Shown one piece after another: positions 17,892-26,772 of a DNA stretch of 64,000 bases. Every line of letters begins with the position of its first letter. Position 1 is the first letter of the stretch. The notes under the pieces were generated by a model. That model was not told the origin of the DNA and did not search any database. It saw only the letters and a program-made list of their open reading frames with translations. This DNA is from JALJPB01 sp963933115 (lineage in GTDB: Bacteria > Pseudomonadota > Gammaproteobacteria > Enterobacterales > Alteromonadaceae), in contig CAWVSL010000001.1 of assembly GCA_963933115.1 (NCBI GenBank), positions 62,001 through 126,000 on the forward strand, read 5' to 3'. The position numbers and the translations under genes were made by a program.

Positions 17892-19271
17892 CTAAAGTCT
17901 CCCTTGCTTAACAACACCGTTAGTATAACTCGCGACATTTTTTGAGCCTGCGCGTGTGTGATCAGAAGAGTAAGGGCAACAACCATGATCTATGTGCTGT
18001 TCAAATTCATCATGAAAATACCTTAAGGCACTTTTTAAAGGCTCAACTGCACCAGGGGCAAGAGCACAATGTGTTTTACCTAACCACATAAAATCACACA
18101 AATTGGCTAGAGTATCTAGGTCATCAACGCTCCCTTTACCGTTTTCAATCCGCGTTAATACTTCAACCGCCCAGGGTGTACCATCACGACATGGTGTGCA
18201 CCAACCACATGACTCTTGTGCAAAAAATCGCAATATATTGAGTACCATAGCCACCGGACAGTTTTGATCATCAAGGACGATTAGACCACCAGTACCTAAT
18301 CGACTACCCGCTTTAGCGATAGAATCAAAATCCATTGGCGTATCTAAGTGTTCAGGCAGTAAAAAATCGGTTGAAGCGCCACCAGGTAATAAACCTTTTA
18401 GTTTTAAACCATCGGCCATACCGCCAGCATGGCTGTATAAAACTTCACGAATGGTTGTCCCCATAGGTAATTCCCAAACACCTGCTGACTTAACTCGTCC
18501 ACAGGCAGCATAAAGTTTTGTTCCAGGGTCACTAAGGGGTGATAACGCTTTAAACCAGTCAGCACCATTTTTGATAATGTGAGGTAAGTTACTCAAGGTT
18601 TCAACATTATTAACCACGGTAGGTTTACCGAATAGGCCACTAAATTGTGGAAAAGGCGGTTTTGCTCTGGGGATAGCCCGCTTTCCTTCTAAAGCGTTAA
18701 TTAATGCCGTTTCTTCACCACAAATATATCGACCTGCACTGCTGTGTATATATAAATCAAGGCAAAAATTGGTTCCTTGAATATTTTTTCCTAACCAGTT
18801 ATTTTCATATGCCTCATCAATAGCCTGTTGTAATCTTTTTGCCGCCAGGTGATATTCGCCACGAATAAATATATACGAGCGATTCGCTTCAATGGTGTAT
18901 GAAGCGATAATCATTGCTTCGATGAGTTGATGTGGGTTTCCTTCTAGCAAGTACCTATCTTTAAAGGTACCTGGCTCCATTTCATCTGCGTTACAGACAA
19001 GGTATTTAAATTCGGGAGCGTTGTCTTTTTTGCTGCCATCCTCATTAGTAAACATTGGCACACAGCTCCACTTCATACCGGTGGGAAACCCTGCTCCCCC
19101 TCGACCTTTTAAACCAGAGTCGCTTACCATATTAAGCACTTGCGATGGCGTTAAGTCTTTTAAGGCGATACTTGCCCCTTGATAGCCGCCATTATTAATA
19201 TACTCTGCGATGGATAACGGTTGATTGAGGTTAATTAATTGAGTAAGAGGTTTGTGATGTGTTGTCATCAT
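17892..19271 (-). CDS. nuoF: NADH-quinone oxidoreductase subunit F
   Basis: NADH-oxidising subunit with FMN and the N3 [4Fe-4S] cluster. Glycine-rich nucleotide loop GRGGAGFPTG at 56-65, FMN/NADH region ICGEETALINALEG, and cluster ligands Cys355, 358, 361 (SCGWCTPC) plus Cys402 are all present. 459 residues, near the E. coli length of 445. The start overlaps the nuoE stop by four bases. Confidence 0.97.
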   Translation of the reverse strand: MMTTHHKPLTQLINLNQPLSIAEYINNGGYQGASIALKDLTPSQVLNMVSDSGLKGRGGAGFPTGMKWSCVPMFTNEDGSKKDNAPEFKYLVCNADEMEPGTFKDRYLLEGNPHQLIEAMIIASYTIEANRSYIFIRGEYHLAAKRLQQAIDEAYENNWLGKNIQGTNFCLDLYIHSSAGRYICGEETALINALEGKRAIPRAKPPFPQFSGLFGKPTVVNNVETLSNLPHIIKNGADWFKALSPLSDPGTKLYAACGRVKSAGVWELPMGTTIREVLYSHAGGMADGLKLKGLLPGGASTDFLLPEHLDTPMDFDSIAKAGSRLGTGGLIVLDDQNCPVAMVLNILRFFAQESCGWCTPCRDGTPWAVEVLTRIENGKGSVDDLDTLANLCDFMWLGKTHCALAPGAVEPLKSALRYFHDEFEQHIDHGCCPYSSDHTRAGSKNVASYTNGVVKQGRL

Positions 19272-19846
19272 TTATCCTCCTGCACTAAAGTTCTATTTTT
19301 TGATATCAGTGTCTTTTGGCTCAGTTCATTAAGGATGGCAATAGCTTTATCTGGTGTTAACTGCTCATAATGTTTATCTGCGATCATCATCACAGGTGCT
19401 TTATCACAGCCACCTAAGCAAACATTTGACAACAAAGTAAACATTCCATCAGCGGTGGTTTGTCCATAATCGATCACTAGATGAGACCTAATGGCTTCAA
19501 GTACCTCTGCATAACCTAATAAATGACAACTGACACTGTCACATATATGAATAACGTTATGACCGACGGGTTGGCGATAAATTAAATTATAAAAGGTAGC
19601 GACACCTTCAAGTTGCGCAGTGGATATTTTTAGTAATTGTGAAATAGCTAATAAACTGTCATCACTGACCCAGCCACGACCAGCTTGGATAATTTTTAGC
19701 GCCTCAATCCCTGCCGCCTCTTTGGTTTCCATAATGCTAACTTCGTGTTCAATTTCTCTCACTTCATCAGGTGTTAAATATTGACGATAATCTAAGTTAA
19801 CCGATCTAATGATTTGAACATGTTGTTCTTGTGTCACTTGAGTCAT
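19268..19846 (-). CDS. nuoE: NADH-quinone oxidoreductase subunit E
   Basis: Thioredoxin-fold [2Fe-2S] subunit (cluster N1a) of complex I. The four ligands, counted from an alternative ATG at 19870, are Cys110, Cys115, Cys151 and Cys155 (CDSVSC and CLGGC). I place the start at the ATG at 19846 because GGAGAA lies about 9 bases upstream, whereas the ATG at 19870 has no Shine-Dalgarno. The choice changes the N-terminus by only 8 residues. It overlaps nuoF by four bases. Confidence 0.95.
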   Translation of the reverse strand: MTQVTQEQHVQIIRSVNLDYRQYLTPDEVREIEHEVSIMETKEAAGIEALKIIQAGRGWVSDDSLLAISQLLKISTAQLEGVATFYNLIYRQPVGHNVIHICDSVSCHLLGYAEVLEAIRSHLVIDYGQTTADGMFTLLSNVCLGGCDKAPVMMIADKHYEQLTPDKAIAILNELSQKTLISKNRTLVQEDK

Positions 19847-19893
19847 ATCTTCTATTTCTCCAGAGCTCATTAATGTGGAACATTCTTATTTTC

Positions 19894-21705
19894 TTATCTA
19901 TCAACATCAGCCATAACGTAATCAACACTACCCAAGGTTGCTATTAGATCCGCGACCATTTGGCCTTTACAGATAGCTGGCAACATTTGTAAATGAGGAA
20001 AACTAGGGGTTCGAATACGAGTACGGTAACTCATTGTGCTGCCATCGCTTATGAGGTGATAACCCATGATGCCTTTAGTCGCTTCAACAAACATGGATAC
20101 TTCGCCAGCAGGGATAACCGGACCCCAAGAGACATTGACAAAATGTGGGATAAGGGTATCGATATCGGTCATCGTTCTAGATTTATCTGGTGGTGTCGTT
20201 TGAGGATGATCCGCCTTATATGGACCCTCTGGCATATTATTAAGGCACTGCTCAATAATACGAATACTTTGACGCATTTCTTCTACGCGAACGCGACAAC
20301 GATCATAACAATCACCTTTATGACCAAGCGGCACTTCAAAATCAAATTGATCATAACCGCTATAAGGTCGTTGTTTCCTTAAATCCCAAGAATAACCCGT
20401 TGCCCGTAAGCCTGGTCCAGTAACGCCCCAGTCTATGGCTTCTTGAGTAGAGTAACTGCCAACATCTACCGTTCTTTGTTTTAAAATCGAGTTTTGCATG
20501 ACCATTTTTTCATATTCATCTAATCGTTTTGGCAAGTAGTTAACATATTCTCGTACTAACTTATCCCAACCAATAGGCAAATCTTGAGCAATACCACCAA
20601 TTCGAAACCAACTGGGGTGCATGCGGGCACCTGTGAACGCTTCGATAATGGCAAAGAGCTTTTCTCGGTCGATAAACATATAGAATATTGGTGATAATGC
20701 TCCTATATCTTGGGCAAATGTGCCATAAAAGAGTAAATGACTTAAAATACGAAACATCTCAGAGGTCATAATTCTTATTACTTTAGCTCGATCCGGTACC
20801 GTTATCCCGGCAAGCTTTTCCACTGCCATTACATAGGGAAAATTGTTCATCACACCGCCGAGGTAATCTATGCGGTCAGTATATGGAATATAGCTGTGCC
20901 AAGACTGTCTCTCACCCATTTTTTCGGCGCCACGGTGGTGGTAACCAATATCTGGTACACAATCGATAATCTCTTCGCCATCCATTTGTAAAACAATACG
21001 AAAGGCACCATGGACACTTGGGTGGTTGGGGCCAAGATTAAGAAACATAAAGTCATCATCTTTATTTTTACGTTTCATCCCCCAAGCCTCAGGGTTGAAC
21101 TTTAATGCTTGTTGTTCTTTATCTTGCTGATCAGGGGTTAACGTAAAAGGCTCCATTTCAGTGGCGCGCGCAGGATGAGTTTTAAGCAGTGGGTGACCTT
21201 GCCAAGTATTGGGCATTAATATCCGTGTTAAATAAGGGTGGTCCTCAAAAACAATGCCAAACATATCCCAAATTTCACGTTCATACCAATTAGCATTTTT
21301 CCAATACTGGCAGACACTTGCTAAGATTTTATCAGATGACGTTAGGGCAACCTTTATCCGTATATCTTGATTACGGCCATGCGAGCGAAGATGATAACTA
21401 ATAGTAAAGTCACGTAAATGGGCTGCTTTATGTTGACGTTCGGTTTCATCAATCGCCGCGAGATCAAAGCACATGGTAAAAGGGTCATAAAGCTCAAATC
21501 GAACAAGTTGCATTAATACTGATAATTGATTCTTATTGACCCAAAAGCTGGGTATATCATCAACAATGTTTTCAATAGCGGTAACAGGCGTTAGCTCTAA
21601 ATCAGAGTTAACACTTATTATTTCATCAATTATTGAGCCAGCAAATGTCATCTGCCAATCAATACTCTTGCTAAAATCAATTTGTCTATTAACCTTGCTC
21701 ATCAA
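19894..21705 (-). CDS. nuoCD: NADH-quinone oxidoreductase fused subunits C and D
   Basis: 603 residues. The N-terminal part (about 1-190) is NuoC (30-kDa subunit), containing WYEREIWDMFGIVFEDHPYL. The rest is NuoD (49-kDa subunit) with NLGPNHPSVHGAFRIVL, DIGYHHRGAEKMGE and the quinone-site His and Tyr region. The C/D fusion is the arrangement seen in E. coli and other gammaproteobacteria. It lies seven bases after nuoB and 23 bases before the upstream nuoE start codon. Confidence 0.97.
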   Translation of the reverse strand: MMSKVNRQIDFSKSIDWQMTFAGSIIDEIISVNSDLELTPVTAIENIVDDIPSFWVNKNQLSVLMQLVRFELYDPFTMCFDLAAIDETERQHKAAHLRDFTISYHLRSHGRNQDIRIKVALTSSDKILASVCQYWKNANWYEREIWDMFGIVFEDHPYLTRILMPNTWQGHPLLKTHPARATEMEPFTLTPDQQDKEQQALKFNPEAWGMKRKNKDDDFMFLNLGPNHPSVHGAFRIVLQMDGEEIIDCVPDIGYHHRGAEKMGERQSWHSYIPYTDRIDYLGGVMNNFPYVMAVEKLAGITVPDRAKVIRIMTSEMFRILSHLLFYGTFAQDIGALSPIFYMFIDREKLFAIIEAFTGARMHPSWFRIGGIAQDLPIGWDKLVREYVNYLPKRLDEYEKMVMQNSILKQRTVDVGSYSTQEAIDWGVTGPGLRATGYSWDLRKQRPYSGYDQFDFEVPLGHKGDCYDRCRVRVEEMRQSIRIIEQCLNNMPEGPYKADHPQTTPPDKSRTMTDIDTLIPHFVNVSWGPVIPAGEVSMFVEATKGIMGYHLISDGSTMSYRTRIRTPSFPHLQMLPAICKGQMVADLIATLGSVDYVMADVDR

Positions 21706-21711
21706 TGATCC

Positions 21712-22350
21712 TTAGCAGTTATCCGGTGAGTCTAAATTAGTGACTTGCATTCGATGTTCTTGCTTAATATCTCTTAAAGAGGGCTTAGCTATTGGTTTAA
21801 TCGTTTGCTGACCTACCGTCCAACTTAAAGGCCTTGGTTGATGTGCTATGGTATTTTGTAAAAGTAATAAGCCTTCAAGTAACGCTTCAGGACGAGGCGG
21901 ACAGCCAGGCACGTAAACATCAACAGGAATAAATTTATCCACCCCCTGCACGACACTATAAATATCATACATGCCGCCAGAATTAGCACATGAGCCCATC
22001 GAAATCACCCAGCGTGGTTCTAATAACTGTTCATATAAATGCTGTATCACTGGTGCCATTTTTCTAAAACAAGTACCTGAAATCACCATTAAATCAGCCT
22101 GACGAGGAGTTGCTCTGATAACCTCAGCACCGAAACGGGCAATATCATGTCGAGAGGTAAAACTTGTTGCCATTTCAACGTAACAACAACTTAAACCAAA
22201 GTTAAAAGGCCAAATAGAGTTTTTTCGCCCCCAATTGATCATGTCATCTAACTTGGCTACAAAGACACTGCGTTCAAGTTCTTTTTCTAACTCGGCTTTT
22301 TCAAAGCCCATTTGCTCATCAAGTTTAGCTTTTGTTAATGACCATTCCAT
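21712..22350 (-). CDS. nuoB: NADH-quinone oxidoreductase subunit B
   Basis: Holds the N2 [4Fe-4S] cluster that passes electrons to quinone. Ligands are Cys55, Cys56 (GLSCCYVEM), Cys121 and Cys150 (VPGCPPRPE), matching E. coli NuoB with an offset of eight. 212 residues. The start overlaps the nuoA stop by one base (TAATG). Confidence 0.97.
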   Translation of the reverse strand: MEWSLTKAKLDEQMGFEKAELEKELERSVFVAKLDDMINWGRKNSIWPFNFGLSCCYVEMATSFTSRHDIARFGAEVIRATPRQADLMVISGTCFRKMAPVIQHLYEQLLEPRWVISMGSCANSGGMYDIYSVVQGVDKFIPVDVYVPGCPPRPEALLEGLLLLQNTIAHQPRPLSWTVGQQTIKPIAKPSLRDIKQEHRMQVTNLDSPDNC

Positions 22351-22841
22351 TATGAGCTCCCTTTTTTCGTACGCTGATGATTAGGATTTTTATCTTTAAA
22401 AGGTAAGTGACGATGTTTAAGCTCTAACGCACCAATTCGCCACAAATAAATTAATGCCACCAATAAAATAACAATAAAGATAGTGGCTTCAATAAATCCC
22501 GGCCAACCTACTTCATCAAAGGCGATAACCCAGGAAAACAAAAAAATAGTTTCTAAATCAAAAATAACAAAGAAAATGGCGTAAAGAAAAAAATGATTAG
22601 TAAAGCGGGTATGGTTATCTGTATTTTTTTCTGAATGATTACCTGTGTGGTTTAAATTTTCAATTACAGGGTCAACGTCGGAGCTTACTGCAATAATGCC
22701 TGATTCATAAGGGGTGTTTTTAGCTCGGCTTTGTGTTTTAGGTCCTATAACATAAGACAAAGCCATCATACCGACTAGCATAATGACTAATATGATAAAA
22801 AACGCCACAATCGGCCATAACTCGGCTATTTGGCTAGACAT
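22350..22841 (-). CDS. nuoA: NADH-quinone oxidoreductase subunit A
   Basis: First gene of the nuo operon, a small membrane subunit with three transmembrane helices and the conserved loop YESGI. The frame allows a GTG start at 22847, but the ATG at 22841 is better placed relative to GGGGGAG (five-base spacing), giving 163 residues. An insert of about 25 polar residues (roughly 51-80, NHTGNHSEKNTDNHT) in the first loop is unusual for NuoA. Promoter elements upstream are not convincing. Confidence 0.95.
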   Translation of the reverse strand: MSSQIAELWPIVAFFIILVIMLVGMMALSYVIGPKTQSRAKNTPYESGIIAVSSDVDPVIENLNHTGNHSEKNTDNHTRFTNHFFLYAIFFVIFDLETIFLFSWVIAFDEVGWPGFIEATIFIVILLVALIYLWRIGALELKHRHLPFKDKNPNHQRTKKGSS

Positions 22842-22995
22842 CTGCACTCCCCCTAAGGCTTTTGATTATTTATATTATTATTTTATACAAACGCTTACTA
22901 ATCACCCTAACAAACAATAATTAAAAATACAATTACTTATTAAAATCAGATACTTACATAACTCTTAGCACGATAGAACTCCTGTCAACATAGGA

Positions 22996-23097
22996 GTATC
23001 AACAAAAGAAGGGGCCGCTCAAGGAGCTTATATATCATGGGTTATATTAGTGTTGTTTTTATTTTGGGTGACTATCTACCTCTTTGGTGCAATTTAG
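22996..23097 (+). other. Cryptic single-transmembrane micro-ORF without a standard start codon
   Basis: The frame encodes VSTKEGAAQGAYISWVIL followed by VLFLFWVTIYLFGAI and TAG. A polar N-terminus followed by one transmembrane helix is the layout of many respiratory-complex microproteins. The frame is open from the TAG at 22966 but has no ATG, GTG, TTG or CTG before the protein-like part. AGGAG at 22992-22996 lies at its front and can pair in the hairpin ACTCCT/AGGAGT. It may be a decayed gene, use an unusual start, or be chance. Confidence 0.25.
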
Positions 23098-23153
23098 CAC
23101 CATCATTTATTATTATTTTTTGGGTGAATACTCACAGGTTGCTGGTTATTTAA
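23037..23153 (+). CDS. Possible 38-residue hydrophobic small protein
   Basis: An ATG at 23037 is preceded by AAGGAG with a 10-base spacer and opens a 38-codon frame ending in TAA at 23151-23153 (starts MGYISVVFILGDYL). It overlaps the transmembrane micro-ORF in another frame. The sequence is hydrophobic but resembles no family I know. At most one of the two frames is likely to be real. Confidence 0.2.
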   Translation: MGYISVVFILGDYLPLWCNLAPSFIIIFWVNTHRLLVI

Positions 23154-23469
23154 TAATTTAAAGCAATCAAAAGTATTAACCGTATAAATAAATTATAGAA
23201 AAGATTTTATTTTTTGCATGATTAAATGTAAAAATTATAAAATTATAATGATTTTCTTATAGTTAACTGATGTGGCATGAGGTTTAAAGATGAAAATTAT
23301 AATGACAAAAGTCTAAAATAATTACCCTTTATTATTGATTTGTACTACTAATGGATCTTTTTGAATAGGCTACAGCTAATTAACTATGCAGCCATTTTTG
23401 ATCATGGGGTGTTGAATATTTTCGAATACTATTTTAGACAATCTGTATAATATATCTGCAGATTAAAGG

Positions 23470-23517
23470 ACCTTGTAAATAACTTTCTAAAAGTGCTTAG
23501 ACAATTATTTACAAGGT
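23470..23517. repeat. 13-bp perfect inverted repeat downstream of lonB
   Basis: ACCTTGTAAATAA at 23470-23482 and its exact reverse complement at 23505-23517, with a 22-base spacer. It lies 53 bases after the lonB stop (minus strand). It could end lonB transcription, but no T run follows. The long loop also fits a protein-binding site or the stem of a small RNA. Confidence 0.7.
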
Positions 23518-23569
23518 GTTATGGGCTAAGTGTCAAGATAAACTGAATACGCTACTTATAATAAAATTT

Positions 23570-25960
23570 TTACTCGTCAGTGCCACTTAATAATTCAGAA
23601 AACTTGCCTAACTTATCTAGAACCATGCCATGAATAGATTTTATTGGATAACGTCCGGTGCGGCTAATTTTACCGGCAGGTGTCGCCATCAAGATTTCTA
23701 ACGCCTGATCAATGTCTTCAACAGCATAAATTGAGAACTGACCCTCTTCTACTGCATTGATCACTTCTTGTGATAACATTAAATTGATCATATTGGTCAT
23801 GGGCACAATAACGCCTTGTGAACCGTTTAAACCAGTATCTTTACAAAGCTGATAAAAGCCTTCTATTTTTTCATTAACACCACCGATAGATTGCACTTCA
23901 CCGTGTTGATTGATAGAGCCGGTAATCGCTAAACTTTGATCTATAGGCAAATGTGTTATAGCAGAGATAAGGGCACAAAGCTCGGCCATAGAGGCACTAT
24001 CACCGTCGATATGCCCATAAGATTGTTCAATCGCAATATTGGCAGAAATAGCAACAGGGAAACCTTGACCATATTTATGTCCCAAATAGCCAGTGAGTAA
24101 GAGTACACCTTTTGAGTGAATAGATTTACCTAAATCAACCTCTCGCTCAATATCTGTGACCCCTTCACTGCCGGCATAAACAGTAGCCGTAATTCTAGCG
24201 GGAGTGCCGAAAACACTATCACCAATTTCTAAAACAGTTAAGCCATTAACTTTGCCTATTTTTTGACCTCGCGTATTGATTAATACTTGGCGTTCTTTGA
24301 TTTCACTAAGCCAGGTCTCGCTCATTCGTCCGGTACGTCTTTGTTTAGCTTTGAGTGCCCAATTGATATGCTCGGCAGTGATCTCACTATCAACGCCTTG
24401 CTTAGCCCATAAGTAATTGGCTTCGTCGAGTAGATCATTAACCTGAACAATATTTGAAGAAATTTTATCCTGATGTTCAGAACGCCTTAATGCATAACGC
24501 ACTAACTCAACGAGCGCATCGTTAGCAACATATGGATAGCCATGTTTGTGGGCACGCTGCCTAATTAAATTGGCGTAAGCAATTAAATTATCGTCATTTT
24601 TAACTAAGTGGCGATCAAAATCAGCGAGTACTCGAAATAATTCAGTAAACTCTTGATCATACTCTTGTAAGGTATAGTAAATTTCGGGGTCACCCAGCAA
24701 AACGATCTTTACTTGCAGCGATATTTTTTCAGGTTGTAGACTGTAAGCCCCTGGCTGGCTAAATTCAGAATATGGGTTTTCAATGCTAATTTGCTGGGTT
24801 TTTAATGCCAGTTTTAACTTGGCCCATACCAATGGCTGGTTTAATAGTTTCTCAGCATCTAATAATAAATAACCCCCATTAGCTTTATGAAGTGCTCCTG
24901 GTCGAATTAATCGGTAACTGGTATAAGTGGCCCCTTGAAAGCTAGCAAAGTCAACTTGGCCAAATAAATTTTGATACGTCGGGTTTTGCTCATAAACAAC
25001 GGGAGCACCTTCTTCTGGTTCACGAGCAACCAATAAATTGGGTAAAAACTGCTCAACCATTAATTTACGGTTATCTTTATCATTAGGATTTTCGTTACTT
25101 TCATCCGCTAAAATTTCTAAAACAGCGTCAACAACATGTTCTTTTACTTTAGATAAATATTTGAGAACACCGATATTACTAGCAAATTCGTGTTCTAGCT
25201 CTTTTAATAATGGCCGAATACCCTGCTCGGCTGTTTCATGTTTAAGTTTACGTAATTTATCCGACGAAACACGTTTCCATAGAGGGAGTTCAAGTAATTG
25301 TTCAGAGAGTAAGTCTTCTAGAATCGCTAATCGTTTATAAAAATCAGTACGTTGCTCTTCTTTGAGATTTGCAAATTCTTTATCATCTAATGCCTTACCA
25401 TTAACTAACATTGAAAAGCCAATTTCACCATCTTCTTCAAATAAAATGACACTTTGTTTTAATGCGGTTTCTTCAACAACAGAGATTGCCTCATCATATT
25501 TTTGATTAAATTCACGGTCTACTGCCGCTTTTTTTCGTTGATAACCAGGATTATCGAATATCTCGGGAAATAAATCGATTAACTCATCAATAAAAGTATT
25601 TATACGGGCAAGTAGTTGTTTACCATCACCAGGAGAAACATATAGCTTAAATGGCGCATGATTATCATCAAAATTATTGATATAGCACCACTCTGGCGGT
25701 GTTTTTTGATCAGCAGCCAAACGACTCAACATTTGTTTTATTAAAGTTAATCGCCCTGTACCGTGTTCTCCCATAGCAAAGACATTAAAACCGACCGCAC
25801 TCATAGATAGGCCAAAATCTAAGGCTTCTTTTGCCCGTTCATGACCAATAAAACTTTGCTCTGTTTGAGAAGCTTTAGGTGAGTGTGAAAAAAGTTGTTC
25901 GGTTAAATTGGCTGTTAATTGACTTGGAGTAAGGCGTAATTGGTCAACAGTTTTGCTCAT
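23570..25960 (-). CDS. ATP-dependent Lon-family protease (LonB/YcbZ type)
   Basis: 796-residue AAA+ serine protease of the YcbZ/LonB branch, predicted to degrade cytoplasmic proteins. The nucleotide loop is GEHGTGRLT near residues 63-71, with Arg in place of the usual Walker A Lys. The C-terminal Lon protease domain keeps the Ser-Lys dyad: Ser655 (DGDSASMAE) and Lys698 (GGVNEKIEGF), together with GYLGHKYGQGFP. It lacks the N-terminal Lon substrate domain, as expected for this branch. Upstream are three copies of an ACAGTTAAT element, and downstream lies a 13-bp inverted repeat. It appears to be transcribed separately from the YbeL-like gene. Confidence 0.92.
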   Translation of the reverse strand: MSKTVDQLRLTPSQLTANLTEQLFSHSPKASQTEQSFIGHERAKEALDFGLSMSAVGFNVFAMGEHGTGRLTLIKQMLSRLAADQKTPPEWCYINNFDDNHAPFKLYVSPGDGKQLLARINTFIDELIDLFPEIFDNPGYQRKKAAVDREFNQKYDEAISVVEETALKQSVILFEEDGEIGFSMLVNGKALDDKEFANLKEEQRTDFYKRLAILEDLLSEQLLELPLWKRVSSDKLRKLKHETAEQGIRPLLKELEHEFASNIGVLKYLSKVKEHVVDAVLEILADESNENPNDKDNRKLMVEQFLPNLLVAREPEEGAPVVYEQNPTYQNLFGQVDFASFQGATYTSYRLIRPGALHKANGGYLLLDAEKLLNQPLVWAKLKLALKTQQISIENPYSEFSQPGAYSLQPEKISLQVKIVLLGDPEIYYTLQEYDQEFTELFRVLADFDRHLVKNDDNLIAYANLIRQRAHKHGYPYVANDALVELVRYALRRSEHQDKISSNIVQVNDLLDEANYLWAKQGVDSEITAEHINWALKAKQRRTGRMSETWLSEIKERQVLINTRGQKIGKVNGLTVLEIGDSVFGTPARITATVYAGSEGVTDIEREVDLGKSIHSKGVLLLTGYLGHKYGQGFPVAISANIAIEQSYGHIDGDSASMAELCALISAITHLPIDQSLAITGSINQHGEVQSIGGVNEKIEGFYQLCKDTGLNGSQGVIVPMTNMINLMLSQEVINAVEEGQFSIYAVEDIDQALEILMATPAGKISRTGRYPIKSIHGMVLDKLGKFSELLSGTDE

Positions 25961-25980
25961 GCAGAGTCTCAGTATGTATG

Positions 25981-26029
25981 ATTAACTGTATTATTATTAA
26001 TTAAACAGTTAATAATACATACAGTTAAT
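25981..26029. promoter_or_regulatory. Three ACAGTTAAT elements upstream of lonB
   Basis: ATTAACTGT at 25981-25989 is inverted relative to ACAGTTAAT at 26005-26013, and a further direct copy lies at 26021-26029. The set occupies about 50 bases immediately upstream of the lonB start codon (25960), where promoter and operator should be. A regulator-binding cluster is possible; the inverted pair could also form a hairpin in the leader. Confidence 0.4.
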
Positions 26030-26087
26030 GATTTAATTTGATAATACCCTTAAGTGTACGCTAGCCATATCTATTATCAAAGGATCT

Positions 26088-26573
26088 TTAAGGTTTCATC
26101 GGATGTCGGATAAATTTTTGACCGTGACATTCAATACAGCTACTGACCATACTTAAGTGAGTAATTGATAAGTTTTGATGGCATTTTTGGCATTCTAATT
26201 CACCAAAACCGATATAATCACCAACACGATAGATGCCGTGATGTTCAAAGTCTTCTATTAATTCAGACCACTCAACTTGCGATTTATCTGTCATGCTGGC
26301 TAGTAATTGCCAAAAACGTTCATTCATTAAACTTAGATAAAGTGAGTTGTTTGCTTGCCTTTGATTTTGGCGATAAAATTCATTTAAGTCGTAAATAAAA
26401 CTATCAATAAATTGTTTTACTTCTCTTTCTGGAATAGCTTCTGCGGCAATTAAATAAGCCTTAGCTTGCTCGACCACATCAACTATATTGGTGAGCTCAT
26501 TATCCTTTGTATCTTCAATCCATTGTGATATTTTTTGATATAACTCCACAATAACATTATTTTTGTTAGCCAT
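26088..26573 (-). CDS. YbeL-like zinc-ribbon protein (DUF1451)
   Basis: 161 residues from the ATG at 26573; the frame is open upstream but MANKNNV is the family-like start. The N-terminal two thirds are helical and charged. The C-terminus carries a zinc ribbon with two Cys-X2-Cys pairs (CQKC and CIEC). It matches E. coli YbeL, which likewise sits next to leuS in divergent orientation. The molecular function is unknown. Confidence 0.85.
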   Translation of the reverse strand: MANKNNVIVELYQKISQWIEDTKDNELTNIVDVVEQAKAYLIAAEAIPEREVKQFIDSFIYDLNEFYRQNQRQANNSLYLSLMNERFWQLLASMTDKSQVEWSELIEDFEHHGIYRVGDYIGFGELECQKCHQNLSITHLSMVSSCIECHGQKFIRHPMKP

Positions 26574-26772
26574 ATTTAGATTCCCTATTACCCTTGAATT
26601 AAGATAACTTAAGTATAGACAGCTTTTTGTAGCTCTTAGCATCAATATCAGCTATTAAGCTTAGTTAAGATAAGGTATTCTATGTGACAAATTTTAATAG
26701 GCTCATGGGTTTTAGCTTTAACTACTAATAAAACTTCATGTAGCACCCATCTACAGTGTTTGAGAATCGTTA

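Larger units (their letters stand above)
22842..23569. other. Gene-poor gap upstream of nuoA, with micro-ORFs and a long inverted repeat
   Basis: About 730 AT-rich bases between the nuoA start and the lonB stop. It must hold the nuo promoter (minus strand). It also contains two overlapping plus-strand micro-ORFs at about 22990-23153 and a 13-bp perfect inverted repeat at 23470-23517, both described separately. A TATAAT at 23446-23451 could start a plus-strand transcript, but no good -35 is seen. No tRNA or known RNA was recognised. Confidence 0.5.

Noticed and set aside
17891..17986. N-terminal extension of nuoG into nuoF
   Set aside because: It lies fully within nuoF in another frame, and the ATG at 17890 has GGGAGA and the usual one-base gap.
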